Assembly: GCA_965247125.1 (NCBI GenBank)
Contig: CBDFGO010000002.1
Location: 558,001 to 622,000 of the forward strand
DNA: 64,000 nt
Direction: 5' to 3'
Source: CALBJU01 sp965247125
GTDB taxonomy: Bacteria; Bacteroidota; Rhodothermia; Rhodothermales; UBA10348
The first letter of the stretch is position 1, and the number at the start of each line of letters is the position of its first letter. Below the pieces are notes generated by a model. It was not told the DNA's origin, did no database searches, and saw only the letters and a program-made list of their open reading frames with translations. The translations under genes and the position numbers were made by a program. Positions 27,963-38,551 of the stretch are shown here, in pieces.

Positions 27963-27995
27963 ATCCCTGCGTAATCCCTGCATAATCCCTGCATA
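27963..27995. repeat. Three 11-bp tandem repeats before the DinB-like gene
   Basis: The units ATCCCTGCGTA, ATCCCTGCATA and ATCCCTGCATA are contiguous, and a partial fourth (ATCCA) follows. The 11-bp period is close to one helical turn. The last full unit ends 12 nt before the ATG at 28008. This would suit repeated protein binding on one DNA face. Confidence 0.5.
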
Positions 27996-28007
27996 ATCCA
28001 CAGTGTC

Positions 28008-28478
28008 ATGGACCCAACCACCGAGTATCTCTCCGACGCCCGCAATCAGTTCGACAAGTACAAGGTCACCGCGGAACTCGCCATGGCTCAGGTGTTGGAC
28101 GGCGACTTGTTCGACGTCCCGTTCGCAGGCGGCAACAGCATCGCTATTATTGCCAAACACCTGGCGGGCAACATGTTGTCGAGATGGACGAACTTCTTGA
28201 CCAAGGATGGCGAGAAAAGAGATCGTAACCGAGATGACGAATTTGAGATGGACTCCGACTGGGGTCGAAGTGACCTGATGGCCTATTGGAATCGGGGGTG
28301 GTCGTGTGTTTCCAATGTCATGGATTCTCTGACGGAAGAAGATCTCACCCTAAGTGTGACCATCCGCGGGGAAGAACACAGCGTCGTGCGGGCGATTTCA
28401 AGACAGATGACGCATTACGCCTATCACGTCGGACAGATCGTTTTGCTGGCGAGGGTGCATGCCGGTGATTCGTGGTAG
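28008..28478 (+). CDS. DinB/DUF1572-like four-helix metalloprotein
   Basis: The 156-residue product has the DinB-superfamily pattern of three spaced His: one in IAKHLAGN (about residue 53) and two in MTHYAYHVGQ (about 137 and 141). These would bind a divalent metal in a four-helix bundle. Members include thiol-dependent transferases; no substrate can be assigned. The gene stands alone on the + strand. Confidence 0.8.
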   Translation: MDPTTEYLSDARNQFDKYKVTAELAMAQVLDGDLFDVPFAGGNSIAIIAKHLAGNMLSRWTNFLTKDGEKRDRNRDDEFEMDSDWGRSDLMAYWNRGWSCVSNVMDSLTEEDLTLSVTIRGEEHSVVRAISRQMTHYAYHVGQIVLLARVHAGDSW

Positions 28479-28670
28479 ACGCTGTCCATCGCTCGCGGGG
28501 AGTCTGAACAATTCAACACAAAGCATTGGGGCATGCGGACGGCTAGCAGGCCAGACCAATCACGTGAGTAGCTTGGGCATGGAACCCTATCGGTTTGTAA
28601 TCATTGGGTGGCCTTCCCTTCTTGCTCTTCTTGCCCTTTTTGAATTTCCCCGCCGACCACTACATCATTC

Positions 28671-29564
28671 ATGACAAACCTCTCCGGACTCTGGGCTGCC
28701 TCGGTAACCCCTGTCACCTCAGATCTCCTTCCTGATGAAGACCGGATGGCGAGTCACGTCAAATGGTTGTTTGAAAACGGCTGCCACGGCGTTGTCGTCT
28801 TCGGTACGACGGGCGAAGCGAACTCTTTCTCCGTTTCCGAGCGCCGCCATCTATTGGACGGATTGGCGAGCCGCGGAATAGATATGTCCCGAATCATCGT
28901 GGGTGCGGGCTGCTGCGCTATCACCGATTCTATCGAATTGTCTCGCCATGCCGTCGATGCAGGCTGCCTGGCGACCCTGATGCTCCCGCCATTTTATTAC
29001 AAGAATATTTCAGAAGATGGACTCTTCAGGTCAATATCAGCGGTGGTCGAAGGCAGTGACCGCGACGACATGAGAATGGTACTGTACCATTTCCCAAGAA
29101 TGGCCGGAATGGGCTATTCGGTTCCGACGATTCAGCGGCTTCGAGAGGCGCACGGAGGCGTGATCGCGGGCATAAAAGATTCCAGCGGCGACACCGATAA
29201 TTTGACCAATTACTGCCGCGAAATCGAAGATTTCGCTGTATTTGCAGGGTCGGAAGCTTTACTGCCCTATGTACTGGGTGAAGGTGGAGTCGGCTGCATA
29301 TCGGCTACGGCAAATCTCACATCGCGCTTGGCTAGACTCGTTTTCGATGGCGAAAAGGGTCTGGCGGACAGGATGATCAAGACGCGCAGAGCACTAGAAG
29401 CCCTGCCCTTTGTACCGATGCTCAAGCACGTTCTGGCGGACCATTACCAGGAGGATGACTGGAAAATAGTGCGGCCGCCCCTCACCCAGCTTACGCCGAT
29501 GCTCGAAGAGCGCCTCCAGGAGATTCTAGACACCGTAGGAGTGCTGCCAAATTTCGCCGACTGA
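28671..29564 (+). CDS. Dihydrodipicolinate synthase / N-acetylneuraminate lyase family aldolase
   Basis: The 297-residue TIM-barrel protein has GTTGE at 45-49, Tyr139 in LYHFP and the Schiff-base Lys169 in GIKDSSGD. Family members are class I aldolases acting on pyruvate. Being a single gene away from lysine biosynthesis genes, it may be a catabolic aldolase rather than DapA itself. The spacing to a peptidase gene downstream is 73 nt. Confidence 0.85.
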   Translation: MTNLSGLWAASVTPVTSDLLPDEDRMASHVKWLFENGCHGVVVFGTTGEANSFSVSERRHLLDGLASRGIDMSRIIVGAGCCAITDSIELSRHAVDAGCLATLMLPPFYYKNISEDGLFRSISAVVEGSDRDDMRMVLYHFPRMAGMGYSVPTIQRLREAHGGVIAGIKDSSGDTDNLTNYCREIEDFAVFAGSEALLPYVLGEGGVGCISATANLTSRLARLVFDGEKGLADRMIKTRRALEALPFVPMLKHVLADHYQEDDWKIVRPPLTQLTPMLEERLQEILDTVGVLPNFAD

Positions 29565-29637
29565 CGGGCTGATTTTTCTGGGACACGCGCGTACATTGCG
29601 TTTTCCGCGCTGACACCCCACCTTCCCCGTCGATCCC

Positions 29638-31848
29638 ATGCTGAAGCGTTTCCCGTTCGTCCTCGCAGTTCTGTTGATCGTCGCTGCTTCCCCCGCGGGT
29701 GACGAAAAGATTATCGGATTTTCAGCCGAAGGCTCGGCGGCCCAGCACGCGCTTGAAGATCAATTCGATGCACACCTCAATCCTGACAATCTCAGGTCGT
29801 GGATGAAGCATCTGACCTCGCAGGCCCAGCATGTCGGCTCTCCGGGGTCGAAAGCAAACGCAGAATGGGTGGCTGGCCTGTTTGAATCGTGGGGCTATGA
29901 GACCGAGATAGAGGTCTTCCACGTCCTGTTTCCAACACCACTTGTGCGCGTGGTCGAACTCGTGGCGCCTACACGTTTTGTTGCTGGCCTGACCGAACCC
30001 GTTCTCGCGGAGGATGCCTCATCGGGCAACCTGGAGAACGTGCTCCCTCCATTCAATGCCTATTCGGCTGATGGAGATATCGAGGCCGAGCTGGTCTACG
30101 TGAACCAGGGCATCCCCCGGGACTACGAAGAGCTCGAGCGAAGGGGTATCTCCGTCGAGGGCAAAATCGTGATCGCCCGCTACGGCGGCTCCTGGAGGGG
30201 AATCAAGCCGAAAGTGGCCTATGAAAACGGCGCCATCGGCTGCATTCTTTACTCAGATCCCCTTGATGACGGCTACTGGCGCGGGGATGTATATCCCGAG
30301 GGACCGTTCAAGATGGGAATGGGGGCTCAGCGAGGCTCCGTGGCGGATATGCCACTCTATCCGGGTGATCCGCTGACTCCATTTGTCGGGGCGAAAGAGG
30401 ATACTGAGCGCATGACGCCCGAGGAATCTCCAACCGTAATGAAAATTCCGGTGCTTCCAATTTCCTACGAGGACGCGCTCCCCCTGTTGTCTGCTCTTGA
30501 GGGCCCCGTGGCTCCGAGTAGTTGGAGAGGTGCGCTGCCCATCACCTATCACATCGGCCCCGGCCCTGCCCGCGTGCACGTCAAGCTGAAATTCAGCTGG
30601 GATGTCGTGCCTGCATACAATGTGATCGCTCGACTTGAGGGCAGCGAATTCCCCGACGAGTGGATCATGCGCGGGAATCACCGCGATGCATGGGTCTTCG
30701 GTGCATCCGATCCCACCAGTGGTCAGGTGGCGATGCTCGAAGAAGCCCGCGCCGTCGGCGAACTTGTAAAGTCTGGCTGGCGCCCCAAGCGAACTATTAT
30801 CTATGGGTCCTGGGATGCTGAAGAGCCGGGCCTGTTGGGATCGACCGAGTGGGTCGAATATCATCGTGACGAGCTCGATCAGAAGATGGTCGCTTATCTG
30901 AACACGGATGGCTCTGGACGTGGATTTCTGGGAATGGGCGGATCGCACACGCTCCAGGAGTTCATCAACCAGATCGCCCGAGATGTAGACGATCCTCAAA
31001 CGGGAGTCACTGTGTCGGAACGACTTCGCGCCCGTGGCCTCGCAAGCGGGTCATCGACGACCCCTGAAGAGGGAGATATCCCTATCAGCCCACTCGGGTC
31101 AGGATCAGATTACTCTCCGTTCCTCCAGCATGCCGGCATTTCTTCCTTGAACCTGAGCTTCGGAGGGGAAAGCAACGGAGGCTCCTACCACTCCGTGTTT
31201 GATACCTTCGAACACTACACCCGATTTGGTGATACCGACTTCGCCTATGGGGTCACGCTCGCGAAAGTAGCCGGCCGCGCGACGCTCCGGCTCGCGAACG
31301 CTGACATGCTCCCCTTCCGGTTTGAAACGTTTGTGGGTCACGTGGCAGACTACGCGGACGAGGTGGAGGCGCTGGCCGACGAAATGCGCGAGGAGACGGC
31401 GAAACACAATAAACTCGTCGAATCCGGTGTCTACAAGCTGTCCTATGATCCCCAGGGGGGTATCGCCCCTCCTGCTGCGAAGAGCCCGGTGCCGCATATC
31501 TCGTTCGCGGCCGTGCAGAACGCGGTAGAGGATCTTCGCGTCACCTCTCAGACCGCGGACAAGGCCGTTGCCTCGGCCGCGGCATCTCCTGAGCTTAATA
31601 GACTTCTGGCCCAACTCGAACGCGCGATGGCATCGGACGACGGCTTGCCCAGGCGGCCCTGGTTTCGACATCAGATCTATGCGCCCGGATACTACACTGG
31701 GTACGGGGTCAAGACATTGCCGGGAATTCGCGAAGCCATCGAAGAACGCAAGTGGGTAGAGGCCGACGAGCAGATGATTCGCGTGGCGGCCACGTTGACC
31801 AGAATCAGCGATGCGTTCCGAGATATTGCAGAGGAGGCCTCGAAATAA
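29638..31848 (+). CDS. Secreted M28 peptidase, glutamate carboxypeptidase II-like
   Basis: The 736-residue protein has a signal peptide (about 1-20), a PA-type insert (about 110-270), an M28 catalytic domain, and a C-terminal transferrin receptor-like dimerisation domain from about 560. Metal ligands are visible in GNHRDAW (about 347-352), SDPTSG, WDAEEPG (about 394-400), NTDGSG and YHSVFD. Family members remove C-terminal residues, often Glu, from peptides with two zinc ions. It probably acts in the periplasm or outside the cell. Confidence 0.88.
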   Translation: MLKRFPFVLAVLLIVAASPAGDEKIIGFSAEGSAAQHALEDQFDAHLNPDNLRSWMKHLTSQAQHVGSPGSKANAEWVAGLFESWGYETEIEVFHVLFPTPLVRVVELVAPTRFVAGLTEPVLAEDASSGNLENVLPPFNAYSADGDIEAELVYVNQGIPRDYEELERRGISVEGKIVIARYGGSWRGIKPKVAYENGAIGCILYSDPLDDGYWRGDVYPEGPFKMGMGAQRGSVADMPLYPGDPLTPFVGAKEDTERMTPEESPTVMKIPVLPISYEDALPLLSALEGPVAPSSWRGALPITYHIGPGPARVHVKLKFSWDVVPAYNVIARLEGSEFPDEWIMRGNHRDAWVFGASDPTSGQVAMLEEARAVGELVKSGWRPKRTIIYGSWDAEEPGLLGSTEWVEYHRDELDQKMVAYLNTDGSGRGFLGMGGSHTLQEFINQIARDVDDPQTGVTVSERLRARGLASGSSTTPEEGDIPISPLGSGSDYSPFLQHAGISSLNLSFGGESNGGSYHSVFDTFEHYTRFGDTDFAYGVTLAKVAGRATLRLANADMLPFRFETFVGHVADYADEVEALADEMREETAKHNKLVESGVYKLSYDPQGGIAPPAAKSPVPHISFAAVQNAVEDLRVTSQTADKAVASAAASPELNRLLAQLERAMASDDGLPRRPWFRHQIYAPGYYTGYGVKTLPGIREAIEERKWVEADEQMIRVAATLTRISDAFRDIAEEASK

Positions 31849-31861
31849 GTTTATTACGGAT

Positions 31862-33427
31862 ATGAATCACACCCGCAATTATTCCATGCGTTTTATCATC
31901 GTGGCCCTCGTTCTGGGCGCCTCTCTGTCGTCGTGTTCGACGCCCCCTGCGGCGCCACCGAACATTCTGCTCATCTTTACAGATGATCATGCGAACGCGG
32001 CAATCAGCGCGTACGGGTCGACTATCAACAGCACGCCCAACATCGACCGACTCGCCGCCGAAGGCATGCTCTTCGAAACCGCGCTGGTCACCAATTCGAT
32101 CTGCGCACCGAGCCGTGCAACGATACTGACCGGTAAGTACAGCCACCTGAATGGCCAGATGGTGAATGGCCCGCACTTCGACGGATCGCAGCAGACCTTT
32201 CCCAAACTCCTCCAGGCTGCGGGATACGCTACAGCAATGATTGGAAAGTGGCACCTGGGAAGCGCCCCCACAGGATTTGACCACTACCAGGTACTGGTTG
32301 GCCAGGGCCCGTATTACAATCCTCCGATCAGAACGCCCACCGATACCATGATCATCGAAGGCTACACCACTGAGATCTTGACTGATCTGGCTCTGGACTG
32401 GCTGGAGGATGGCCGGCCGAAGGATAAACCGTTCTTGCTGATGTATCAGCACAAGGCTCCTCATCGCAACTGGCAGCCCTCTCCGGATCACATCGATGAT
32501 TTCATGGATCAGGAATTTGAATTGCCGTCGACTTTTTATGACGACTATTCGGGGCGCTCCTCTGCTCCTGGCCAGGCTGTCATGCGAATTGACAACAATC
32601 TCAATGCCAACGATCTGAAAATCACGCCACCGCGCAATCTGACCGATGAACAGCTCGTGCGCTGGAATGAGTCCTATGACCCCAGAAATGAAGCTTTACG
32701 AGCTTCGGGCCTGCAGGGTGCTGAACTCGATCAGTGGAAATACAGTCGGTATATGCGCGACTATCTCCGTGCCGTTCAATCGGTTGATGACAATATTGGT
32801 CGCGTCCTCGTGTATCTGGATGAAACAGGCCTTGCGGACAACACGGTAGTCGTATACGCTTCCGATCAGGGCTGGTATCTGGGAGAGCACGGCTGGTACG
32901 ACAAACGCTGGATGTACGAGCCGTCGCTGAAGACGCCGTTCATCGTTCGCTGGCCCGGCCAGACCGAAGCCGGGGTTCGAAACGAAAACCTGGTATCGAA
33001 TGTCGACTTTGCGCCCACGTTTCTGGATATCGCGGGAGCGGACATTCCAGCCGATATGCAGGGAGCATCGCTCGTTCCTATCCTGACAGAGGGCTCTGAT
33101 GAGTCTTTTCGGGATGCATTCTACTACCAGTACTACGAATTCCCTGGATGGCACTGCGTGAGGCGGCACTACGGAGTGCGAACTAGCCGGTATAAACTCA
33201 TTCACTTCTACGGAATCGATGAATGGGAGATGTTTGATCTCGAGGAAGATCCCGATGAGATGAACTCGATCTACGGCATGGAGGAGCACGCGGTGTTGGA
33301 GGCGAGCCTCAAAGTGCGTCTCGATCAGCTTCGCGAACAGTACGAAGTGCCCGAAGACACCCGCCCCCTCCCCGACGAAGTCTGCACCACTGGCGGAGTG
33401 GGCTGGATGGGGTACGAGGCGGACTGA
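31862..33427 (+). CDS. Sulfatase lipoprotein
   Basis: The protein, about 521 residues from the ATG at 31862, has a lipoprotein signal with LSSC and metal residues in FTDDH. It has the sulfatase signature C-A-P-S-R followed by ATILTGK, in which Cys81 would be converted to formylglycine. GKWHLG further supports the family. It would hydrolyse sulfate esters, probably on polysaccharides. An in-frame ATG at 31886 is an alternative start. No maturation enzyme is in the window. Confidence 0.88.
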   Translation: MNHTRNYSMRFIIVALVLGASLSSCSTPPAAPPNILLIFTDDHANAAISAYGSTINSTPNIDRLAAEGMLFETALVTNSICAPSRATILTGKYSHLNGQMVNGPHFDGSQQTFPKLLQAAGYATAMIGKWHLGSAPTGFDHYQVLVGQGPYYNPPIRTPTDTMIIEGYTTEILTDLALDWLEDGRPKDKPFLLMYQHKAPHRNWQPSPDHIDDFMDQEFELPSTFYDDYSGRSSAPGQAVMRIDNNLNANDLKITPPRNLTDEQLVRWNESYDPRNEALRASGLQGAELDQWKYSRYMRDYLRAVQSVDDNIGRVLVYLDETGLADNTVVVYASDQGWYLGEHGWYDKRWMYEPSLKTPFIVRWPGQTEAGVRNENLVSNVDFAPTFLDIAGADIPADMQGASLVPILTEGSDESFRDAFYYQYYEFPGWHCVRRHYGVRTSRYKLIHFYGIDEWEMFDLEEDPDEMNSIYGMEEHAVLEASLKVRLDQLREQYEVPEDTRPLPDEVCTTGGVGWMGYEAD

Positions 33428-33846
33428 TTTGGGGTTGGTGGCAAATTCAGCGTTTGTACGCTGAATGGGTTATGGATTCCCGTTTCGGGCCGATAAGGGA
33501 AGAACAATAGGTTTACCCTTTTTCGAGAGGCCCAATCGATGTTTAATCTCAAAAATACTGGCTCACCAGCCGTTAGGCGTCCATTGCTGGTTTTGATACT
33601 AGCCGTGCTTTTCGCCGGCTTCCGCCGGAAGCCGATACAGGCTGCTGTAAATCGTATCACTTCGTCTCGGAAGTCTCGCCCACGGCACAAGACCTCGCTT
33701 TTCGAATTCCCGCGCAAGGGAAGAACTTCCGTCTCGGCTTTCCGCCGCACACAACGCGCATATCGAGCTCGAGTCGCTTAACACGAATTCCATCTAACCC
33801 CCGATTCGCCCACCAAGCACGCGTCGGAATAAAGCCTAGTCCATTC
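33428..33846. other. Intergenic region with hairpins, no secure gene
   Basis: This 419-nt gap follows the sulfatase. It holds an 8-bp hairpin at 33445-33466 and a second at 33616-33634 (CGGCTTCC, loop GCC, GGAAGCCG). An 80-codon ORF at 33539-33781 has a hydrophobic N-terminus and a very basic remainder, but it contains the second hairpin and resembles nothing known. It is left uncalled. Confidence 0.5.
33445..33466 (+). terminator. Hairpin downstream of the sulfatase gene
   Basis: ATTCAGCG (33445-33452) pairs with CGCTGAAT (33459-33466) across a 6-nt loop, 17 nt after the sulfatase stop. There is no T-run, so termination is only suggested by position. Confidence 0.4.
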
Positions 33847-35553
33847 TTGTTCAATCAGTACATTTTGAACTCCAGCATTCCCGAATCCTCAGTGAGCCGA
33901 ATCATCCGCTTTACATTTAGTGCATTCTGTATCGTCGGCCTACTGGCAGTAGTAGCCGCGCAGCCCGCACTTTCGCAAAATGATGGCCTGCTTGAAATCG
34001 ACGGCCCTATGCAGCGATTTCTGAATCGGCAGCAGACTGCAGGAAAACTGAGTAATGCGATTCTTTCCCAGCGACCGTTGTCCGTGTATGAAGCTCGGAA
34101 TTATTTAAGGGAAATCAATTCTCTCGACGGGGTTGACAGCCAGCTTCTTGAGCAGTATCTCGGCCGGAGTGCCTACTCGGGCGCAGCACGAGCCTCGTCG
34201 TGGTGGTCCACGGCCTTCTCGAACGGACGCGATCTATTTTCAAAAACCGATTCGACCTGGTCCGCCCAGATCAATCCAATTCTAAACCTCAGCGCTGGAC
34301 GCGCATTTTTTAATGATGGTTTGGGTGGTCGCGAAAATAAAAACGTCTGGCGATTCAGCCGAGGAGTCCGCTTCTCTGGTCACATTGGAAAACACGTCTA
34401 TTTCGAAGGCCAGTTCACCGAAAACCAGGAGCAGGTAGTGGATCCGAACGTCGCATTTCAAACGGCGCCTGGTCGTCCCAATACGAAGCTCACAGACGGT
34501 GGCGCCTACGATTGGCTGGACAACCGCGCCATTGTCGGCTATTACTCAAAGCATTTTGACATCCGCATGGGCCGCGACTCGAACCTGTGGGGGAACGGTG
34601 CAAAGAGCACTGTGCTGTCAAACGCGGTCGCTACCTACGACCAGGTTCAGATCCGAACCTCGCTGGGACGATTTCGATACACTACACTGTTTTCTTCGCT
34701 GGCGTCTTTTGGGCCAGAAACGGCGTCTGGATTTCTACCCAAGAAATACACTGCCTCTCATGCACTGGCCGTTCGGCTTGGAGACCGGACCGAGATTAGT
34801 GTATTTGAAACGCTCGTGTTCGCGACAGACTCTCTCGATACGCGATCTCGATTCGATTTCGTGTACGCCAGCCCAATCATTTTTCTTCGTGCAGCCGAGC
34901 GGGATCGGGGCTCGCCAGATAATGCCATGGTCGGCGTTTCCGCGTCGTATCGACTTGTCGATGGGTTCAAGTTGTACGGAGAGTTCTTACTGGACGAATA
35001 CGTGCCTGAGCACCGAGGTGAAGGATGGTGGGCCAACAAGTGGGCATGGCAACTCGGAACCCATCTCGTAAATATTGGACTACCCCGTACAGATTTCCGG
35101 ATTGAGTTTGCACGCATGCGACCGTTCCTGTATAGCCACGGCGAGACCATCAATTCTTACACCCACTTTGGAGACGTCATGGGTCATCCCTCCGGCCCAA
35201 ATGCATGGAATTTAATTTTCGAATCGTCCTGGATTGCGTCGCGGCGCATCACTCTTACAGCTGTGGTCGATATTACCTACCAGGGTGTGAATACAGATGA
35301 GAATCTCGGGTCCGATCCGAATGTTTCATATGACAGCCGGGCCCACGAATTCGGCAACGACTTCTTGCAGGGAAATCTGGTCAAAACATCTGCTGCAGCT
35401 GGCCTCATATCTTTTGAGGCGCTGCCGGATCTTTTCTTTGACTTTTCCGCTGCATTCGTTTCAACCGTGCCGGAAACTGGATCAACAGAGTCCTATCTAT
35501 TGCCCCGGCTCGTCGTTCGTTGGGGAAGCGCCGCTACGCATTTCTCTCGATGA
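33847..35553 (+). CDS. Capsule assembly Wzi-like outer membrane protein
   Basis: The 568-residue protein has a signal sequence after a short leader (cleavage near PALSQ). The remainder is barrel-like, with RMGRDSNLWGNG in mid-protein. The Wzi-family region RPFLYSHGETINSYTHFG, followed by HPSGPNAWN, lies near residues 420-455. Wzi proteins sit in the outer membrane and help anchor capsule at the surface. Its position just before the polysaccharide locus supports this. The start is TTG or a later in-frame codon; the leader length is uncertain. Confidence 0.8.
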   Translation: MFNQYILNSSIPESSVSRIIRFTFSAFCIVGLLAVVAAQPALSQNDGLLEIDGPMQRFLNRQQTAGKLSNAILSQRPLSVYEARNYLREINSLDGVDSQLLEQYLGRSAYSGAARASSWWSTAFSNGRDLFSKTDSTWSAQINPILNLSAGRAFFNDGLGGRENKNVWRFSRGVRFSGHIGKHVYFEGQFTENQEQVVDPNVAFQTAPGRPNTKLTDGGAYDWLDNRAIVGYYSKHFDIRMGRDSNLWGNGAKSTVLSNAVATYDQVQIRTSLGRFRYTTLFSSLASFGPETASGFLPKKYTASHALAVRLGDRTEISVFETLVFATDSLDTRSRFDFVYASPIIFLRAAERDRGSPDNAMVGVSASYRLVDGFKLYGEFLLDEYVPEHRGEGWWANKWAWQLGTHLVNIGLPRTDFRIEFARMRPFLYSHGETINSYTHFGDVMGHPSGPNAWNLIFESSWIASRRITLTAVVDITYQGVNTDENLGSDPNVSYDSRAHEFGNDFLQGNLVKTSAAAGLISFEALPDLFFDFSAAFVSTVPETGSTESYLLPRLVVRWGSAATHFSR

Positions 35554-35623
35554 GTAGTTGAAGGCTGGCTGAGAAGTCGGTCTTTTTTCTGATATTGCGT
35601 GCTTCACCCACCAAAGTAGTTGC

Positions 35624-38371
35624 ATGCGCCTTTTCATAATCCTTCTCTTCGCCCTCTACCTCATTCCCCACACCGAAATCGCCCAGCAGGCGATGGACGA
35701 AGTGTATGGCGAAAAAATAAAGGAGTACACCACAGAAGATCGCTTTTTGAGTGACCTGGTTGACCACCTTCCCTCGTCTGATTCCGTGCCGAGTCCGCTT
35801 GATTATTTCGGGACGATCATCGGCGCGCCAGACATCCTTCACTACACGGTCGAGATCTACGGCTACCTCCGTGAACTCGCAGATGCTTCCCCAAATGTGC
35901 TCGTGCGAAATATTGGCTACACCGAAGAGAATCGAGAAATGATCGAAGTGATCATCGCAAATGAATCCACCATCTCTGATCTGGAACCCTATCGTATCGC
36001 CCTGAATCGCCTCGCCGATCCTCGCACACTTTCGGAAGAAGACGCAAAAGATGTCATTGCGAGCGCCAAACCAATTTATTACCTGACGGGGGGCCTGCAC
36101 TCAGGAGAAACTGGGTCGCCAGAAATGCTGATGGAATTGGCCTACCGGCTCGCGGTCGAGGATTCTGAATACATCAGCGCGATAAGGGACAACGTCATCA
36201 CTATGTTCACGCCGGTCGCCGAGCCGGACGGCAGAGACCGCATGGTGGACGTCGCCCGGTACTCCATGGATCATGACGGCGTGGCTCCAGGCTTGATCTA
36301 CTGGGGTAAATACGTTGCGCACGACAACAATCGAGACGGATATGGCATGGCGCTCGCCCTCACGCGAAACATCCTGGATACGTTTCACCACTGGAAGCCG
36401 CTCGTGATGCATGATCTGCACGAATCCGTGCCATACTTGTACGTTTCAACAGGAATGGGGCCATACAACGAGTGGATTGATCCTATTACTATCGACGAGT
36501 GGCATAACCTCGCATATGAAGATGTCTCCGAACTGACGCGACGCAATATGCCCGGCGTCTGGACGCACAACTTTTACAATGGTTGGGCCGCCAACTATCT
36601 GATCTGGATGGCCAACCTGCGAAACTCCAATGGTCGATTCTACGAGACATTTGGCAATTCGCTGCCGGGCACCTACGAGCGGAAGCTGAATTCGCGAAGC
36701 ACGTCTCGCCAGTGGTATCGCCCAAACCCACCACTTGAAAAGGTCATGTGGTCGCTGCGCAACAACACAAATTTCATGCAGACGGGCGTTCTGTCCTCGC
36801 TTAAATACACTGCTGACAATGCTCAGCAATTCGTCGAAAATTTCTGGCTGAAATCATCGCGATCGGTTGAGCGCGGCAAGACAGAAGCGCCATACGCCTG
36901 GGTCATTCCACATGAAAGTGTGCAGGCCCGCCCGCTGGGCACGAAGTATATGGTGAATCTGCTGATGGACATGGGAATCGAAGTCCACCAGAGTGACGAA
37001 GCGCTGTCCGAAGGCGATCTGGAAGCGCCAGCCGGATCATATGTGGTGCGCCTAGACCAACCATATCGTACGCTCGTGCAGGTAATGCTGGATAAACAGG
37101 ATTTCCCCTCCGGCGCGAATGCACCCTACGATGACACGGGTTGGACACTCCCCTTCATGCACCGTGTCGAGGCAACTCGAATCGATTCTACCTGGGTGCT
37201 TGAAGCCCCGGTGACGCTGATGGAGACACATATAGTGACGTATGGTGGGGTCGAAGGCCGTGGAAAGTGGTTGATTCTGGACAATACCACGGATGACGCC
37301 GTGGCGGTTTTCCGCTACAAGCTCGCTAGCACTAAAATGGAGGTCGCCGAATCTAGGTTCGAATCGGGCGACAACACCTTCCACTCGGGCAGCCTCATAT
37401 TTGAGCGATCGGAGGAGGCCATCGAAACAGCGGAATTTCTTGGATTGACCTTGCGCGCCGTGCGCGCCAAACCAGACGTTTCAACGCACAATGCTGACCC
37501 CGCCCGTGTCGGACGGATACACACGTGGACGTCCACACCACAGGATGCCGGCTGGTGGCAATTCGCGTTTGATGAGATAGGCATCCCGTATACCTATCTC
37601 TCTGAGCAAGATCTGGCGACTGAAAACCTGGCGCAGTTCGACGTGCTCATCCTCCCTCGCACCGGATCGAACTTCCAACGAATTGTAACCGGCAACTCCA
37701 CGGTCAGCGAGCCAACCCCATGGATGCCGTCAGATGAATACCCGCACATCGGTAAGATTGATCAGACCGATGACACACGTCGCGGTATGGGCTACGACGG
37801 GTTGGCCGCATTGAAGGCCTTCATCGAAGAAGGTGGCGTATTTCTGACAACCGGAACGTCCTCGTCCATTCCTATCGATGCGGGCCTGACTCGCCGTGTG
37901 AGCATCCGCCGAACGACATCGCTTCAGGCCCGCGGCTTCCTCGCACGCACACAGGTCGCAGATTCTCTGAGCCCGATCATCTACGGATATGAAGATCTGA
38001 GTGCGGACTCTACCTGGGCCGACATCCCTGCCTATTTCAGTCAGGCACCGGTTTTCAGTGTTAACAAGACTGCCGGCAACTACCGTACTTCAGATAAAAT
38101 GAAGGACGCCATATTCGCCGCGGAAGTGCCTCGTGTTGTTGTCTCTTTTGCAAAAAAGGACCTTAACATGAGCGGAATGCTTCAAAAGCCGGAGGAACTG
38201 CAGGGCGCTGCTGCCGTGCTGGATGTACCTGTGGGTGATGGACATGTCATTCTATTCGCAACGCGGCCCATCCGCCGCTGGAACACCCACGGAAACCACG
38301 CACTCGTCTGGAATGTGCTGCTGAATTGGAATGACCTTAGGACAGGGTGGCCTGAGCGCAGTAACGATTAA
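35624..38371 (+). CDS. Secreted M14 family zinc carboxypeptidase
   Basis: The 915-residue protein has a signal peptide (about 1-20) and an M14 domain. The zinc motif is H159-S-G-E162 and the third His lies in VMHDLHES (263 or 266); NNRDGYG lies at about 235. The C-terminal half (from about 650) resembles a glutamine amidotransferase-like domain found in many large M14 proteins. It probably trims peptides outside the cell. It is the last intact gene before the IS-rich segment. Confidence 0.88.
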   Translation: MRLFIILLFALYLIPHTEIAQQAMDEVYGEKIKEYTTEDRFLSDLVDHLPSSDSVPSPLDYFGTIIGAPDILHYTVEIYGYLRELADASPNVLVRNIGYTEENREMIEVIIANESTISDLEPYRIALNRLADPRTLSEEDAKDVIASAKPIYYLTGGLHSGETGSPEMLMELAYRLAVEDSEYISAIRDNVITMFTPVAEPDGRDRMVDVARYSMDHDGVAPGLIYWGKYVAHDNNRDGYGMALALTRNILDTFHHWKPLVMHDLHESVPYLYVSTGMGPYNEWIDPITIDEWHNLAYEDVSELTRRNMPGVWTHNFYNGWAANYLIWMANLRNSNGRFYETFGNSLPGTYERKLNSRSTSRQWYRPNPPLEKVMWSLRNNTNFMQTGVLSSLKYTADNAQQFVENFWLKSSRSVERGKTEAPYAWVIPHESVQARPLGTKYMVNLLMDMGIEVHQSDEALSEGDLEAPAGSYVVRLDQPYRTLVQVMLDKQDFPSGANAPYDDTGWTLPFMHRVEATRIDSTWVLEAPVTLMETHIVTYGGVEGRGKWLILDNTTDDAVAVFRYKLASTKMEVAESRFESGDNTFHSGSLIFERSEEAIETAEFLGLTLRAVRAKPDVSTHNADPARVGRIHTWTSTPQDAGWWQFAFDEIGIPYTYLSEQDLATENLAQFDVLILPRTGSNFQRIVTGNSTVSEPTPWMPSDEYPHIGKIDQTDDTRRGMGYDGLAALKAFIEEGGVFLTTGTSSSIPIDAGLTRRVSIRRTTSLQARGFLARTQVADSLSPIIYGYEDLSADSTWADIPAYFSQAPVFSVNKTAGNYRTSDKMKDAIFAAEVPRVVVSFAKKDLNMSGMLQKPEELQGAAAVLDVPVGDGHVILFATRPIRRWNTHGNHALVWNVLLNWNDLRTGWPERSND

Positions 38372-38551
38372 ACCAGTTAATGGTATCGTCGCAGTTCATT
38401 TTGCTTTGGTGTAGAATACTGTCTTCGTTTACTACTTTCGGGCTACGGGCACAATTCGGAAAATAAAAACAATTAAGTTGAAGGCGTTAAACGGTACCAG
38501 AGATGGTCCTATAAAACTGGACAGGGTCTTAGGTGGAATCTTGCGGATTGA

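Noticed and set aside
33539..33781. 80-codon ORF between the sulfatase and the Wzi-like gene
   Set aside because: Its composition is very Arg-rich, it contains a perfect hairpin, and no family was recognised. It is more likely intergenic DNA.
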